A DNA stretch of 64,000 nt from Sphaerolaimus hirsutus. Taxonomy: Eukaryota; Nematoda; Chromadorea; Monhysterida; Sphaerolaimidae. Each line of letters begins with the position of its first letter. The first letter of the stretch is position 1. Of the stretch, positions 43,501 through 52,773 are shown piece after piece. Below the pieces are notes generated by a model that was not told the origin of the DNA, did no database searches, and worked only from the letters and a program-made list of their open reading frames with translations. The stretch covers positions 4,498,635 to 4,562,634 of the forward strand of contig OZ038457.1 in the NCBI GenBank assembly GCA_964036195.1, given 5' to 3'. The translations under genes and the position numbers were made by a program.

Positions 43501-46500
43501 AATATTCATACCGCCAAAGTCTATGTATGCCTTACATGTTAGTTTACCATCGATGCCACCTGATTTGACAGAAATTCAATGGAAAAATTCTTTTGTTGTG
43601 TATTCAAACACAGATATAGATACTGATTTTGAAATGTACAACACTGCCATATCAATTTTAGAGAAAAAGAAAGCATATTTGTGCTTGTTCAACCCTGCCA
43701 ATTCTCCTTTGCGAATTTCAACTGGACAAATTATTGCACATTACGATGTGTACCCAAACTCGTCGCTGTTTAAGGCGAGAAAATGTTTTAACAAATTATT
43801 TTCAGAAGATTCAGCAATGTCATTGTTTGGCATAATACCAGAAAATGGTGACAAGAACGCAGTGGCTGCAAAAGCGATAGTTTTGCCAACACCACCCGCA
43901 TCAATTCATGACAAAAAGCTAGAAAATGAAGATTCTGTTCCAGCCACGCAAGAACAACGTTTTCAATACATTCTGGAGAAATTAGCGGATAAAAATCGCA
44001 TCACTCTTTCTCCAAAAGTACAAAAACAGTTTGAAAAGTTATTGTTTGATTTTCATGATGTATTTGCATGTCATGAATATGATGTTGGTAAAACAAGCTT
44101 GGTAGTTCACAAAATCATGACAGATCCCAACCACCCTCCGATAAAACAATCGGTGAGGTATGAACCTATGCGTAAGCGGGACTACATAAATAAATATGTG
44201 GCGGCTATGCTCAAGGAAGGCATAATCGAACCGTCAGACGGACCGTGGGCTAGCCCAATAACTATTGCGCCGAAAGGGACGGATAATTTTAGATTTTGTG
44301 TCGATTTTAAGTTGGTAAATTTAGTTAGGAAGATAGATTCGTACCCTCTACCTCGTATTGGAGAGCTCCTGGCGGAGCTATCGGGAAACACAATTTTTTC
44401 GGCAATTGATGACATGGGTATTATAATGTGGCGTTGGCGGACGAGGAATCGCGCGAACGCACTTCTTTTGTTTGTAGTTTGGGTCAATTCCGTTATACGC
44501 GAATGCCGTTCGGTACTTGCAACGCTGGCGCTACTTTCCAGCGTCTCATGACCATAATGACGCATGGATTAAATGACAATCCGTCGCGCCCATGGTGTAA
44601 AACGTATATTGACGATATTTTGTGTTGCAGTAAAACTATTCCAGAACATTTGATACATTTAACTAGGTTGTTTGAACGTTTACGTTGGGCTAATTTAAAA
44701 ATGCAACCAGCAAAATGCAACTTGTTCACCTCCAAGCTGAAATATTTAGGTCACCAAATTTCTGCTACAGGCATCTCACCTACTCCCTCACGAGTAGCAG
44801 CGATGACTGATCAACCTAAGGTACACACCAAACAGGACTTACGTCGCTTTTTGGGTAAATGTGTATATTATAGTCACTTTATTCCAAATTTCAGCACAGT
44901 AGCAGCGCTGCTATATTCCGCGTTAGCCGGTTTGTTTCCCAAACATGGAAACACACCTTTTGAGTGGACTGACTCGATGCTCACCGCATGGGATTTGTTG
45001 AAACATTTCATTTCAAACCCACCAGTATTGAGACACCCCACTTATGATGATGGCCGCGGTTTCATTTTGGAATGTGATGCTAGCTCGGTTGGATTGGGAG
45101 CTGTACTATCACAATTAGGTGACGATGACAAAATCCACCCAGTTTCTTTCATTTCCAAACGTCTATCACACCCGCATACAAAATTCTCAGCGGCTGAGCT
45201 AGAAGCTTTGTGCATATGTTGGGCAATCCGACGTTTAGCCGATTATATTGAGGGACAAAAATTGACTGTGTATACCGACAATTCAGGTATACAACAGGTG
45301 TTAAAATCATCCATGCACAGTAAATTAGAACGCTGGGCAATCTATATTCAAGGGAAGGTAACCAACTTTGTTCACAAGCCAGGCGCCATGAACAGAGTAG
45401 CTGACGCACTTTCTCGTAACCCCATTGACGAGCCAATTTTTGGGGCTGAGTTGGTTACGCCAACTGACATAGTTAAGGGTATGGCAGGACTGCCTGCCAC
45501 ACAGGTGGAGAGTGATGAATTTTCAGCAAATTGGCAAGAAATTCAGCGTGGAGACGCTGAATTATCTTATATTATTCAATCTTTGGAAAATGGTTCCTTA
45601 CAGTTAACGGATGCACTCCTAATTGAAGGGGTACTATATTTCAAAGCACCTATATCAACATCACATTTTGCAATTTGGCCACCGAAATCGTGGCAATATG
45701 CATGCCTGAATCAGGCACATATGGGCGTTTACGCTAGCCACGGTGGTCAAGAGAGAACTCTCCATCTTCTCTGTGAATATTTTGCCTGGCCCAACATGAA
45801 AAATGATATTTTGGAGTTTTGCCAACAGTGTTCACACTGTATTTCAAGTAAACCGCATAGATTGCATCCTGCGCCCTTGGGGTTTGTCCCAACCCCTTCT
45901 CAGCCATTTGAGGTATTGCATGTTGACACTTTACAGGTTAACACTGCAGACAAAAAATCAAAAATTTTAGTTGTGGTTGACGCCCTAACTCGTTATACTG
46001 TGTCCGTTCCATTAACTTCATTACATGCTACAGTCATTTCAAAGGCGTTATTTAAAAGTGTATTTTTGGTTTATGGAGCACCACGTGTTTTAATTTCAGA
46101 TAGGGGGACTGAATTTTGCAATTCAGAAGTCCGAGCATTGTGCGAAAATTTTGGAGTTCGGCACAAACCTATTTTACCACAAAATCCACAGGCTAACGGG
46201 CTTGTGGAGAGAACTTATTGCCAAATTCGTGCGATGATTGTAGCATGTAAATCGGATTATCCGAAATTCCATTGGAAGATTTGCTTCCAATGGCAGTACT
46301 TAAACACAATATGGCCATGAACAAAACGACGAGTTGTTGTCCATTTTTCTTAGTTTTTGGCCATTTGCCACATTGGAATTTATTTCATGCAGCGGCGAAA
46401 ACTCTGAATCCTCAGTTTGCTCGCATCGCAGCTCAAAATCGCAGTGATGTTAACAGATTGAAGTATAAACGCTATTTTGATGAACATCATGCTGTCCTTA

Positions 46501-49500
46501 TACATGAGGGCGATTCGGTAATGTTGAGAAATAACACTTATGATAAGATGGCGCTGCGATTTTCTGGTCCCTATGTTGTTCAGGAAGTGAACGCCCCTAA
46601 CTTACTTCTGAAAAGTAGTTTGGATGACACACTAATTTCGGTTCCGCAAAGACACACTTGGAAACTTGCAAAATTTCCTACATCCTAGTAAATCTTTTAA
46701 ATAAAATCAACATACTAGTTAGACAGCACTGCTGCAAAAACTTTCTTCAAACAAAAAACTTCCTGGAGATGTCGCGACTCAACCTGAGTGGACCGTATCG
46801 GCAGGGGCAGAAAATGCCGCGTTTGAGCACGCCGAACACGGTTCACTATTTTTGGTTATTTTAGCAGTGAGAGGCGCGCGATAGTTGATAAATTTTTACA
46901 GTTACCGCTCGGTTTGCGTACGGGCGTACGTGATTATCCGCCACCGCCTCCAGTGCACGCTCTGCCTGCACACCCGCCTGTCGGTATTGGGCGGGAACCT
47001 AATTTGACACTATATTTTACAGTTTTTACAATTTTCGAATTTCAAAATTTATAGATTTTCTTGATAAAAAGTTTTCAAGCTAAAAATTGCTAAAAATCAG
47101 ATTCGTTTGAATCTTAATTAAACTAAATCAAAGTTTCAAATATTTTCGATATTGTAGGTACTAAATCAAATATTTTAGATATTTTTGTTAAAATATTTTC
47201 TGAATTTTGAAGGTCCGCACCGCCGCCGTGGTGTTGACTGACGCAGTGGGCGGACATTCGGAACGCTGTGTAGACCCGAAACGCTTGCGGGTCACTGTCG
47301 GGCAGCGTTTCCCGGTTCCGCCTCCACAGTCGGAAAAGCCGACACCGGTTCAGCAACGGGTTGAATCAGTCCCTGACAATAGGGTTTGTCTTCAGCCGGG
47401 AGAAATTGTCGTCAAAAAGGCGGAGTGGGATGAGAAAATTGAGGTGTTATTTGTTGTTATCAAATTTTTACCATTTTACCAATTTTTTGAATTTATTGGT
47501 TTACCAATTTTTCCCAAACATTTTGTTAATTTTTGAAGCTAAAAATTTACTGTTTGATTAATTTTCGAAATTATAGAGTTAACGAATTTTCATAAATTTC
47601 CAAAATGATTAATTCATCAGTTGTTCTGCTTTTTGCAGCAAATTGGCACTTTGTCTGCCCGAGTGGAGACACTCACTCGCCACATCAAGTGGACTCATTC
47701 TTTCCAAGTTGAGACGAAGGCTGCCGCTTTGGCCGCGAAAGGCAAAACAACTGTGGTTTCAAAATTGCAGTCGGACATGGAGAATGTCCTCAAAAAACAG
47801 GCTGAGTTTGAGAACTCTGTTGCGAGTCTCGAAAAGGGACAATTGAGTGCTGGTAGACAGCTGGGCGTGGTGGTTGACCACGTGTCCAGCATCCTGGACG
47901 ATGTTGACGCTTTGACGGCTAGAGTGGCGACTCTGGAGGACGAGTCGGATTCCGAGGGGGATTCCGACTCGGAAATTGATCCCACCCCAGCCGATCAAAG
48001 TGGTCCGGCAGAGGCTCCCATCGCGGAGATGGAGTGTGATTTAGATCCAGAGGGTTTTCTTGATAATGAGTGAAAAGTAAAAAGGTCTTTGCAGGGGGAA
48101 TGTGTAAGATCCCGTGATTTGCACAGATTCCGTGATGCAAGCTTCTGAGGCTTATCCTCCTTTGATTCAATATATTGCCCGCTTGGGGCACGTTAAACCA
48201 CCTTCTACTTCACCGCCGCACCGAATAAAATCCTTCACCGAAAAGCGTTCAACTTTTTCACCACCGTATACATGAATATTATTTTTTGAAAAAATCGGCG
48301 TCCACGCGAGGTCCGGCACCCCGTGTTTTTACAGTATAACGCGCTGCCAATCTAAAACTGTTGGGGGGAATTGATCGAAATTTTGAGGGGGTGTACACGA
48401 CACCCCCCACTACTTTTCACGGAAGGTTGAGCCCCCTGGCGACCCCCCTGAGAGTGGACCGCCAGAAAATAAACTGATATTTTTGAGAATTCACTGTCCA
48501 GCATAGGCGACGTAAGTGCTTGTATGCTTGTGGATGTCACAAGCGGAATTTTTGGTGTCACAAGTGGAAATTTCACTGTCACATTGTGAAATTCACAAGT
48601 GTGTATTGCATAAATGAGTATTGTATATGTAAATTGTATTATCTCAAAATGAGCTCAAAATCACTAAGATTTGCTCCATTTTGCCAATTTTCGCCAATAA
48701 AATCACTATTTTCATCTATTTACTTGGTTATATACATATTTGTAGCCCATTTTTATTATATTTATAGCGATTTCTAAATTTTTGGCTGGCTGCCAACGTC
48801 ACATAGGGCTCTGATAAAAAGTTGTCACAAGGGAAAAGTTTGGCTAATGTGAATGTCACAAGCGTAAATTGGGACCTTGCGCCGCCTATGCTGTCCAGGT
48901 TTGGCACTGGACAGCAAAAAAAAATTTACATTATAATGTCCCTTAGAGGACTATGTATACCACTGTAAAAAGTGTGTATTAAAAAAGCAAATTTTCAAAT
49001 GAAAATTTGAACTGGTATGCAAGTGTATTTGACACCCATACACAAGTTCCAGATTAAATTTTGATATAAGTCAAATCTTTAATACACACTTTTAAAGCTG
49101 GTTTACGATGTCCTCTAGGAGATGATTAAAGATAAAAATTCGCGTAAACAACATTGCCCCAAAAATAAACCATTGAGGACATTTGATGGGGGTCAACACA
49201 AAAGCTGTCCCACAAGGCGAATTTTGTTCCTGGAATGACATCATCGATGAAATCATTACAGTGACCCCCATTGAAACTCCACTATGGTTGATTTTTGGGG
49301 CAAAGTTGTTTACGCAAATTTTTACCTTTGATCATCTCATAGAGGACATCGTAAACCAAAAGTGTAGAGTGTGTATTTGATATGATTTGACTAAAATCGA
49401 AATTTAATCTGGAACTTGTGTATGGGTGATGAATACACTTTCGTACCAGATAAAATTTTTGTGTTAAAATTTGCTTTTTAATACACACTTTGTACAGTGG

Positions 49501-52036
49501 TATACATTGTCCTCTAATGAACATTCTAATGTAATTTTTGTTTTTGCTGTCCAGTGCCAAATCTGGACAGTGAATTCTCAAAAATATCAGTTTATTTTCC
49601 AGCGGTCTACTCTCGTCGCCAAAGGGCTCGACCTTCTGTGAAAAGTATTGGAGGGTGTTGTGTACACCACCTCAAAATTTCTGTCAATTCATCCCAACAG
49701 TTTGAGATTGGCAGCCCGTTATACTGTAAAAACATGGGGTGCTGGATCTCTTGTGGACACCTGTTTTTTCAAAAAAAATTCACATATACGGCGGCCACAC
49801 TCAGGTGAGTCGCCGGGGCCCCCCCTGCAGTGTATAGTCAAAGGGGTATATTCCGAAGGGGTATTTAGAGTACATTCCCCCAAAATTTCTAATTTTCAAC
49901 CCCCCCTAGAACCGGAGTTACAGGCTCCGTAACCGACTCAACTTTTGGTTGCCGGACCTGGCGTGTCCCCTGTTTACAATGTTCCTGGTAGTCATATCCT
50001 GTGCTTAGACTACAATCAACATGATGATGATGCTCAATATATATTGACTAGCGGGATTCTCTCCAACCTTCAGTCAGTATTCGCAGTATTCTACACTTCT
50101 TGAAAATAATAGTTTGTAGAGTTCAAATATTCTTAGCCAGTTTGCAACGCACAGCACAAACTCATTGTCGCTATTGTTGCGGATATCGTATTGCGTGGCA
50201 AACAAAATTTTGGATGAAATGTTAACAACACACAATTTTTTGTTGATAAAATGTTGCTTTTACAAAAACGTTTTTTGCAGATGGTTTGTTTGACCATTTG
50301 TTTACTAAAAATGGCCAATCTGTCCCCTTGAATATTCATTCCCGCACATTGGCCATTTGCCATTTAGATGTAGCAAAGACTAAATGGCAGATGGCCAATG
50401 TGCAGGAATGAATATTCACGGGACAAATTGGCCATTTTTAGTAAACAAATGGACAAACAAACAGCTATTTACACAGGTCCCGGCCGGGGACCGGGACCCG
50501 GCAAAAATTTTTTTTTTTAAGTGAATAATTGGCGTGTATGGGTTGTTTGCATGTTGATTAGGTGAATTATCACCAAATTAGCATGCACAAAATTTTTGCA
50601 AGACGGTTACACACGCCGATGCATATTTTTTGGGTGGGTGTGTAAAATTATTCTGATTCATCTCAAATTTGGCATGCGTGTACTCCTTCGTTTAGTGAGT
50701 ACGCATGCCAAACTTTAGCTCCGGGCGGTTACCGGTTTTTATTTTATTTATACTTTAATTTTTTGATCACTGTATTTTTGTATAGTGATCGAAATCCTGC
50801 CGGGGACCAGTCGCCGGCAATGTGGAAATGGCCCCGACCGGGGTCAAACGTCCCTGGTAAGAAAATTTTTTTTTCAGTAAACAAAGAATTTTGGTCCCCG
50901 ACCAGGGACGTTCGTCCCCGGCAGGGGACAAATTTTTGGTCCCCTGCCGGGGACAAACGTCCCCGGTCGGGGACAAAAATTCTTTGTTTACTGAAAAAAA
51001 ATCTTCTCGCCGGGGACATTTGACCCCGGTCGGGGCCATTTCGACATTGCCGGGGACTGGGCCCCGGCAGGATTTTGATCACTATATACCAAAATACAGT
51101 GAAAAAAAAAAATTGAAGTATAAATAAAGTGACAACCGGTAACCACGCTGAGCTGAAATTTGGCATGTGTACTCACTAAACAAAGGAGTACTCACATGCC
51201 AAAATTCAGACAAATCCAAAAAAAATTTATACACTCCCCCAAAGAAAAAGCGTCAGCGCGTGTAACTGTCGCAAAACAATTTTGTGCATGCTAATTTGGT
51301 GATAATTCACCTTACTAACATGCAAACAACCCATACACGCCAATTATTCATTTTTGAAAAAAAAATATTTTTTGCCGGGTCCCGGTCCCCGGCCGGGACC
51401 TGTGTAAATAGCCCAAACAAACCATTTTCATCCACGAGTTATAGCAGACAAAGGAAACAATGAATCCTAATTATGATTAGGTACTTTCTGAAACTATTCC
51501 AAAAATGAAATGCTGGAAAATATACACAGCAATCATCAGCAAAGCAAAACATTGTAATTTTTCACGTTAGAGATGTACATAGGTTTCAAGTTTATGTCTG
51601 AAAGTAAACACACACAACGCAATTGCACCTGCATCGAATGCATGTGGGTGAAATTGCGTGTCAATTGCTGATACTACAAACCCTACCACACTACAAACTA
51701 TTATTGTTACTGATAATGAAGATGGTGATTACTTTTGCGATCTCTAGCATGATTGTCCCGTCCACCGATCACCCACAATCTGCCATTGTATGTGCAAGCT
51801 GCATGACCAGAGCGTGCCACGTTCATAGAACTCACTGCTGATGGCCCATTTTGACCATCATATCTGCCAGTTGAAGGCATTTGTGGTGCTCCTCAGCCAA
51901 AAACATACAAAATAAAGAAACAGATTGTATTTACTTGTAACATGTATCTGTTATAACACCGGTTGATTTTGATCGCCCACCACACACAACAATGCTACCA
52001 TTGGTTGCAATTGAACTTAATCTTCCCAATAAAATG
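37523..52036 (-). CDS. Kelch-repeat protein, 4 exons seen, 5' part missing
   Basis: Exons on the minus strand: about 52036-51942, about 51888-51733, 39973-39823 and 37778-37523 (stop TGA). Each gives a Kelch blade: ATNGSIVVCGGRSKS, ARSGHAACTYNGRLWVIGG, KCAVHRGQLILCGGE and SGSMVTLNNTLYWFDG. The phase 1 join (51733 to 39973) and phase 2 join (39823 to 37778) keep the frame. The first small intron (about 53 nt) is less certain, because its donor is weak and one of two possible acceptors would create a stop codon. Kelch blades form a beta-propeller used for protein binding, often as the substrate arm of BTB-Kelch-Cul3 ubiquitin ligases. No BTB or BACK domain is in view, so this role is inference. 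The introns contain a word element (38116-39763) and the Gypsy element. The upstream exons were not found. Confidence 0.8.
38594..39440. mobile_element. TA-flanked CCGTATT MITE inside the TTCGAATTTT element
   Basis: It starts CCGTATTTCTGTGAATTAA plus a C-run and ends TTTCAAGGAAATACGG, bordered by TA. It contains the palindrome 38781-39270. Confidence 0.78.
38781..39270. repeat. Palindrome, GATTACAGCTC ends, word TTTTACGCTGGAA
   Basis: The arms pair from GATTACAGCTCGGGCGTAAA through GATGATGATACAGGTCTGCA and CAATTTGATTGTGGAAATTC almost perfectly around a centre near 39025. The related palindrome 15275-15695 shares the ends and the ATTGATTACAT stretch but has GACGT words instead. Confidence 0.85.
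40181..40338 (+). repeat. 5' LTR (158 bp)
   Basis: It is identical to 48103-48260 except for the first base (A here, T there). It ends CA. It contains AATAAA at 40301, suiting an R/U5 polyadenylation signal. 158 bp is short for a Gypsy LTR. Confidence 0.93.
40339..40356 (+). other. Candidate primer binding site
   Basis: TGGTGGACGACC starts directly after the LTR, the normal place for the site complementary to a tRNA 3' end (CCA). I could not assign the tRNA. Confidence 0.5.
40442..42322 (+). CDS. gag: Gag polyprotein, 626 aa
   Basis: It forms the particle core that packages the element RNA. The start is the ATG at 40442; the frame is open about 12 bp further upstream without another ATG. 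The N-terminal half is rich in His, Arg and Ser and contains two HDAWGR(N/D)V repeats. Residues of about 400-600 look like a Gag capsid region (SFAEWRRSLKTAVLSVP, ETFVAFYLRLLSKMPS, then a basic tail). The stop TGA at 42320 falls right before a zinc-knuckle segment in the same frame, so the present protein would lack its nucleocapsid part. I judge the Gag assignment from position and the capsid-like helices, not from a diagnostic motif. Confidence 0.8.
   Translation: MSENGSTSGRQRPHTRGHPNHGVPQFAPHTAALRFVENLQLQMAWRHQAPPSENGRSVHTTVLASSGLDRYVLRSVSTAAPVPVLVAAVNPPHLRGWHSGGIGEVPMVQSSPSTRYMLASNYSPVSCADRDAQAHDAWGRNVRSVGHSLPRVHANSQVRDTFGCDVQLHDAWGRDVLRDTSRVLTRERVPEGNVRHHSQIYHDSQFPNAMQHRNGRRHSPRVELARGTEPERFGAARHRSTRFETCKPAMVMVGEGTEADGHGAQRSVNIFDRLTRYANSAQPYNREFSRSVDLAVFAPPIQPCCFVNTENYFRQVGMLEPVREFTAPKTPPENTVLTDVRACLLSLNSKFDNLLPKIGGGEKSMEKSVETAEMPIEGPPDKTGKNDSKPWHARTFATLPGAFASQTLSEFLQYWLLLKPHILDKISVFRGKNDSISFAEWRRSLKTAVLSVPSADLVPQFWQEVFSTKIGGDTFKTMVALFQPQQLLDHEKVLTSLGEIFKDISKQYTYVEWENAAMARDETFVAFYLRLLSKMPSVLKSCVNYDRTLIYNVVGIKVWSRFDDSRFDRFVVANFQEKYHSTEHSMTEIVQKLDEFFRNVKKPNMATKPNPVTPKVTNMGGARPPF
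42323..42721 (+). pseudogene. Gag nucleocapsid and Gag-Pol linker, interrupted by stops
   Basis: It continues the Gag frame after the TGA at 42320. A CCHC zinc-knuckle is recognisable (WCPRLGHTGHRTSQC), with the second Cys replaced by Leu. A second TGA (42458) and a TAG (42704) follow, both in the same frame as Gag and the start of Pol. Gag and Pol therefore probably formed one continuous frame, and either the stops are mutations or some are read through. The segment between is acidic (TDEVEEVPECENVFEAVEPE). Confidence 0.7.
42722..44551 (+). pseudogene. pol: Pol part 1: aspartic protease and start of reverse transcriptase
   Basis: The retroviral-type aspartic protease active site is LLDSGCTRSLIP, with the catalytic Asp at about residue 119. 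After a poorly conserved linker, the RT begins at about residue 470 (MLKEGIIEPSDGPWASPI, FRFCVDFKLVNL, then FSAIDD carrying the first catalytic Asp of motif A). The frame is lost about 20 bp later, where a single-base deletion near 44417 shifts reading into the frame of the next segment. The last 40 or so residues (IIMWRWRTRNRAN onward) are therefore off-frame. Protease plus RT in this order is standard for Ty3/Gypsy Pol. Confidence 0.9.
44418..46320 (+). pseudogene. pol: Pol part 2: reverse transcriptase, RNase H, integrase core
   Basis: RT resumes with ADEESRERTSFVCSLGQF, FTRMPFG-like TRMPFGTCNAGATFQRLM and the catalytic YIDD box at 44605. RNase H follows: ECDASSVGLGAVLSQ (Asp at about 45076), AAELEALCICWAIRRL, YTDNSGIQQV and the FVHKPGAMNRVADALSR tail. 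Integrase has the zinc-binding HHCC part (QAHMGVYASH, CQQCSHC) and the DDE core with Asp 45925, Asp 46099 and Glu 46207, a D-x57-D-x35-E spacing. A second frameshift near 46275 (after KFHWK) ends this frame. All catalytic residues are present, so the breaks look recent. Confidence 0.93.
46272..46688 (+). pseudogene. pol: Pol part 3: integrase C-terminal region
   Basis: It continues integrase in a third frame. It shows the conserved sequence after the core (PFFLVFGHLPHWNLFH), then a basic helix (NRLKYKRYFDEHHAV) and a small barrel-like part (GDSVMLRNN, LRFSGPYVVQEVN), as in Gypsy GPY/F-type integrase ends. The GPY sequence is present (SGPYVV). It ends at TAG 46686. No chromodomain is visible. 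Confidence 0.88.
46832..47054 (+). other. Open segment before the third ORF, possible first exon
   Basis: The frame is open from 46832 to the stop at 47052. It is GC-rich with PPPPPVHALPAHPPVG at about 46935-46980, followed by AT-rich sequence up to the acceptor-like AG at 47211. It may be an upstream exon of the 47213-48073 gene, but no donor is convincing and none fits in phase with good strength. Confidence 0.3.
47213..48073 (+). CDS. Third ORF of the Gypsy element, spliced, coiled-coil protein
   Basis: Exon A 47213-47443 and exon B 47639-48073 (TGA) join in phase 0 across a 195-nt AT-rich intron with donor GAG/GTGTTA and acceptor TTCTGCTTTTTGCAG/C. Exon A encodes a Pro/Val-rich piece (RFPVPPPQSEKPTPVQQRV). 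Exon B encodes heptad-like helices (IGTLSARVETLTRHI, LQSDMENVLKKQAEFENSVA, LDDVDALTARVATLEDES) followed by a very acidic tail (DSEGDSDSEIDP). There is no signal peptide or membrane segment, so it is not an envelope protein. I do not recognise the family. Its position after integrase and before the 3' LTR, and its intact frame while gag-pol is broken, are notable. The first exon boundary is uncertain. Confidence 0.6.
48091..48102 (+). other. Polypurine tract
   Basis: GCAGGGGGAATG lies immediately before the 3' LTR, where plus-strand priming occurs in LTR elements. Confidence 0.7.
48103..48260 (+). repeat. 3' LTR (158 bp)
   Basis: It begins TG and ends CA, as retroviral-type LTRs do. It is the same as the 5' LTR except for the first base. 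Confidence 0.95.
48502..48890. mobile_element. CATAGGCG element, intact copy
   Basis: The exact 8-bp duplication is ctgtccag (48494-48501 and 48891-48898). Ends are CATAGGCGACGTAAGTGC and GCGCCGCCTATG. Words GTCACAAG and GTGTCACAAGTGG recur. It was inserted in the arm of the large palindrome 40010-49976. Confidence 0.85.
49977..50281. other. Intronic spacer of the Kelch gene
   Basis: I see no exon or element boundary in this part. Confidence 0.4.
50282..51440. repeat. Palindrome with TTTACTAAAAATGGCCAAT arms, split by a MULE-like element
   Basis: GGTTTGTTTGACCATTTG, TTTTTAGTAAACAAATGG and GGCCATTTGCCATTTAG pair around 50368. The right arm ends in CAAACAAAC, which is also the target duplication of the inserted element 50463-51413; the arm sequence resumes as ACCATTTTCATCC after it. 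Confidence 0.7.
50463..51413. mobile_element. MULE-like palindrome, 9-bp duplication, CCCCGGCCGGGG words (copy 2)
   Basis: The exact 9-mer caaacaaac is at 50454-50462 and 51414-51422. The ends are (A/G)GCTATTTACACAGG and CCTGTGTAAATAGCC. It is complete: the arms pair up to a core where GGGACGTTCGTCCCCG and GTCCCCGGTCGGGGAC words repeat (50800-51080). It is the full-length version of the gapped copy at 14252. Confidence 0.85.
51423..51732. other. Intronic spacer of the Kelch gene
   Basis: It lies directly downstream of the 51733 donor on the minus strand. There is no further exon. Confidence 0.45.
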
Positions 52037-52141
52037 CTGCTTTACATAGTAACAATGTTGATACTACAAATATATAGACAAATACTTACGTACTGATGAA
52101 GAGGTAGCGTCACTTCACATCCTAGTCATTTTACATCTTCT

Positions 52142-52388
52142 GTATACTCCAATTACTTTACACCCTGCACGCGTGGTTCCCGTTGGAAGCGTGCCATCGA
52201 TTTTTTCTGCATGTGATTTTCAGAAAAAGTTGAAAATGTCATTGCTGGTATGACGCTTATGCGTAAACTTAATCACAACAATGATTTTTTATCTTTATAC
52301 AAAAATCGCATGCTTTATCATCATTGGCATGCTTCCAACGTGATACATAAATGAGTGTGAGGGCAGAGTATCATGTTCGCCGAGTATA
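52142..52388. repeat. Palindromic MITE, GTATACTC ends (copy 4)
   Basis: GTATACTCCAATTACTTTACA at the left, GGGCAGAGTATCATG and CGCCGAGTATA at the right; internal arms as in 11791-12028. Confidence 0.7.
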
Positions 52389-52773
52389 TTGCGGCAGTTT
52401 ACATTCCACAGTAGTGTGTCTACCGCGCCAGTTTACACCCTGTAAAAAATTGTCGCATCCCACACGTTTTGTACAATTCACATTCCATTAAAAAGCGGAA
52501 CTTTAGATCCCATAAAAAAAACTCCAAATGTCAAGCAACAGAAGTCTATACTTGGCATGTGGCATAACGCAAAGGTCAATGCATATGCTAAGTGCTTGAA
52601 GTAAGTTCATGGGGCAAGCCGTTCAATTGAAGTGTTGAATTAGATGAATGAAGCATTTGAGGAGTTAAAGTTATATTTATGTACAACAATAGGTGATGCT
52701 CACGTTTGACTAACGTTTCAAATGCGGAAATGTCAATCGAATGTGAGCATAGATCTATTGTTTAACACCTGAG
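52389..52773. repeat. GAATGTAAACTG word region
   Basis: GCAGTTTACATTCCAC at 52391 and similar words up to 52490 are the inverse of GAATGTAAACTG words at 53259-53370. The two may be the ends of one element that would enclose the 52774 exon and the 53139 palindrome. I could not place its ends exactly. Confidence 0.4.

Larger units (their letters stand above)
40181..48260 (+). mobile_element. Ty3/Gypsy LTR retrotransposon, recent but coding-defective
   Basis: The 8,080-bp element has two 158-bp LTRs that differ only at their first base, so the insertion is recent on the scale of LTR divergence. The order gag, protease, reverse transcriptase, RNase H, integrase is the Ty3/Gypsy order. The flanks ccgc and ccac suggest a 4-bp duplication with one mismatch. 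The empty site is visible in the other arm of the host palindrome. The reading frame is broken by three in-frame stops (42320, 42458, 42704) and two frameshifts (about 44417 and about 46275). A further spliced-looking ORF lies between integrase and the 3' LTR. It sits in the 11.8-kb intron of the Kelch gene, transcribed antisense to it. Confidence 0.95.
40010..49976. repeat. Large palindrome split by the Gypsy element
   Basis: The ends TAAACAG..GACACGCCAGGTCCGGC and GCCGGACCTGGCGTGTC..CTGTTTA are inverted. The left arm is 40010-40180 and continues at 48265; the arms meet near 49220 (GATGTCATTCCAGG-type centre). Flank comparison of the two arms gives the empty site of the Gypsy insertion. The CATAGGCG element 48502-48890 is a second insertion. 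Confidence 0.8.

Noticed and set aside
46832-48073. Envelope gene of a retrovirus-like element
   Set aside because: The region after integrase encodes a coiled-coil and acidic protein with no signal peptide, transmembrane segment or furin-like site.
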